Source of the DNA: Alteromonas sp. 1_MG-2023
GTDB taxonomy: Bacteria; Pseudomonadota; Gammaproteobacteria; Enterobacterales; Alteromonadaceae
Length of the DNA: 64,000 bases
Direction of reading: 5' to 3'
NCBI RefSeq assembly: GCF_030547075.1
Contig: NZ_JAUOQH010000012.1
Span: 1 to 64,000, forward strand
A program made the translations under genes and the position numbers. A model generated the notes under the pieces. The model was not told where the DNA came from. It did not search any database and was given only the letters and a program-made list of their open reading frames with translations. Below, one piece after another: positions 63,581 through 64,000 of this stretch. Position 1 is the first letter of the stretch, and the number at the start of each line of letters is the position of its first letter.

Positions 63581-64000
63581 TTACTCACGAATTTGGCCAA
63601 CACCGTTTACCAAGTATTTTTCAGAAGTAAGCGACTCTAATCCCATTGGGCCATACGCATGAAGCTTAGTGGTCGCGATGCCAATTTCTGCCCCTAAACC
63701 AAGTTGGCTACCATCTGAGAATCGTGAAGATGCATTTACCATCACGACACTAGCATCTACTGCGCGCTGGAACTTCTTCGCGCTATCTTCGTTTTCTGTA
63801 CAGATAACTTCGGTATGGTTACTACCAAAATCGGCGATATGAGAAATAGCACCGGCAAAGTCATCTACTACTCGAATAGCAATTTCTAAACCTAAATACT
63901 CTTCGCCGTAGGCATCTTCGCTAATAACATCAGCGCCGTTAAAGTACTGAGCACCCTTCTCATTCACATGCACTGTCACTTTCTGTTGCTCGAACGCTTC
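63581..64000 (-). CDS. proA: Glutamate-5-semialdehyde dehydrogenase, C-terminal part (5' end outside window)
   Basis: The last 140 codons of a gamma-glutamyl phosphate reductase, the second enzyme of proline synthesis. Diagnostic segments are [21 protein letters not shown] and [20 protein letters not shown]. The frame runs open to the window edge; the visible part covers the C-terminal NADP/substrate domain. Confidence 0.93.
   Translation of the reverse strand, partial: EAFEQQKVTVHVNEKGAQYFNGADVISEDAYGEEYLGLEIAIRVVDDFAGAISHIADFGSNHTEVICTENEDSAKKFQRAVDASVVMVNASSRFSDGSQLGLGAEIGIATTKLHAYGPMGLESLTSEKYLVNGVGQIRE

Noticed and set aside
1-64000. CRISPR arrays, prophage, insertion sequences, tRNA or rRNA genes
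   Set aside because: I looked for regular spacer-repeat patterns, transposase or integrase proteins and tRNA T-loop motifs and found none that stand up.

Overview
The window looks like a chromosomal segment of a marine gammaproteobacterium of the Alteromonas type (order Alteromonadales). The reasons are the mid-range base composition, the gene neighbourhoods (ybfF-DUF2788-fldA-fur, alaA-yfbR-dgt, msrPQ, etfBA divergent from ETF-QO, pxpABC), a large TonB-dependent receptor, several RND pumps, and protein sequences that read as ordinary Alteromonadales homologues. This placement is inferred from gene content; no rRNA is present to confirm it. I see no rRNA, tRNA, CRISPR array, prophage, insertion sequence or integrase. 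It is mostly core and soft-core genome with a few accessory islands.

Layout. 1-2063: tail of an unknown gene, then a PLP trans-sulfuration enzyme and an acyltransferase. 2204-4446: NRDE/TANGO2 protein and aromatic/aspartate aminotransferase. 4660-9740: a catabolic-looking operon (acyl-CoA dehydrogenase, two SDRs, YaiI) divergent from a GlxA-type AraC regulator, with palindromic operator-like DNA between them, followed by a TonB-dependent receptor (9863-12082). 12369-17345: orphan protein and an RND efflux pair. 17706-21833: solo CBM48 protein, etfBA and ETF-QO sharing a divergent promoter with twin ACGT-type palindromes. 21947-27112: H-NS, YbfF, DUF2788, flavodoxin, a chemoreceptor and Fur. 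27291-30666: 5-oxoprolinase operon pxpABC ending in a D-amino-acid aminotransferase. 30732-32032: CvfB-like RNA-binding protein and OsmC. 32215-39870: one adaptor lipoprotein with two different RND permeases. 39964-46081: DUF3718, DUF2189, alaA-yfbR-dgt, RDD protein. 46454-48578: MsrPQ and YqaA. 48968-49396: an SOS-type gene behind two LexA boxes, probably a SulA-like division inhibitor. 49472-52524: YchJ, then the pair DUF1852 plus core-MetE, which matches the oxygen-dependent, folate- and B12-independent methionine synthase system MesX/MesD. 52604-64000: DUF4350-like lipoprotein, membrane proteins, NYN, VF530, DUF4870, GNAT, ModF-like ABC ATPase, DUF1244, PNPase (without rpsO beside it), HNH endonuclease, MscS channel, and the 3' part of proA.

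How they work together. Acyl-CoA dehydrogenase, EtfBA and ETF-QO form an electron route from acyl-CoA oxidation to the quinone pool, and the divergent etf promoter carries two related palindromes that probably bind one catabolic regulator. YfbR and Dgt form a deoxynucleotide turnover unit. MsrPQ repairs periplasmic methionine oxidation. Two loci touch sulfur amino acids (the trans-sulfuration enzyme and MesXD).

Most interesting points: the mesXD locus with its unusual upstream DNA (an exact 20-bp tandem repeat that starts on the ychJ stop codon, and a 13-bp-paired hairpin); the LexA-controlled SulA-like gene; the twin etf operators; the pxpABC-aminotransferase operon; and degenerate 14-18-bp tandem repeats just downstream of genes at two further loci.
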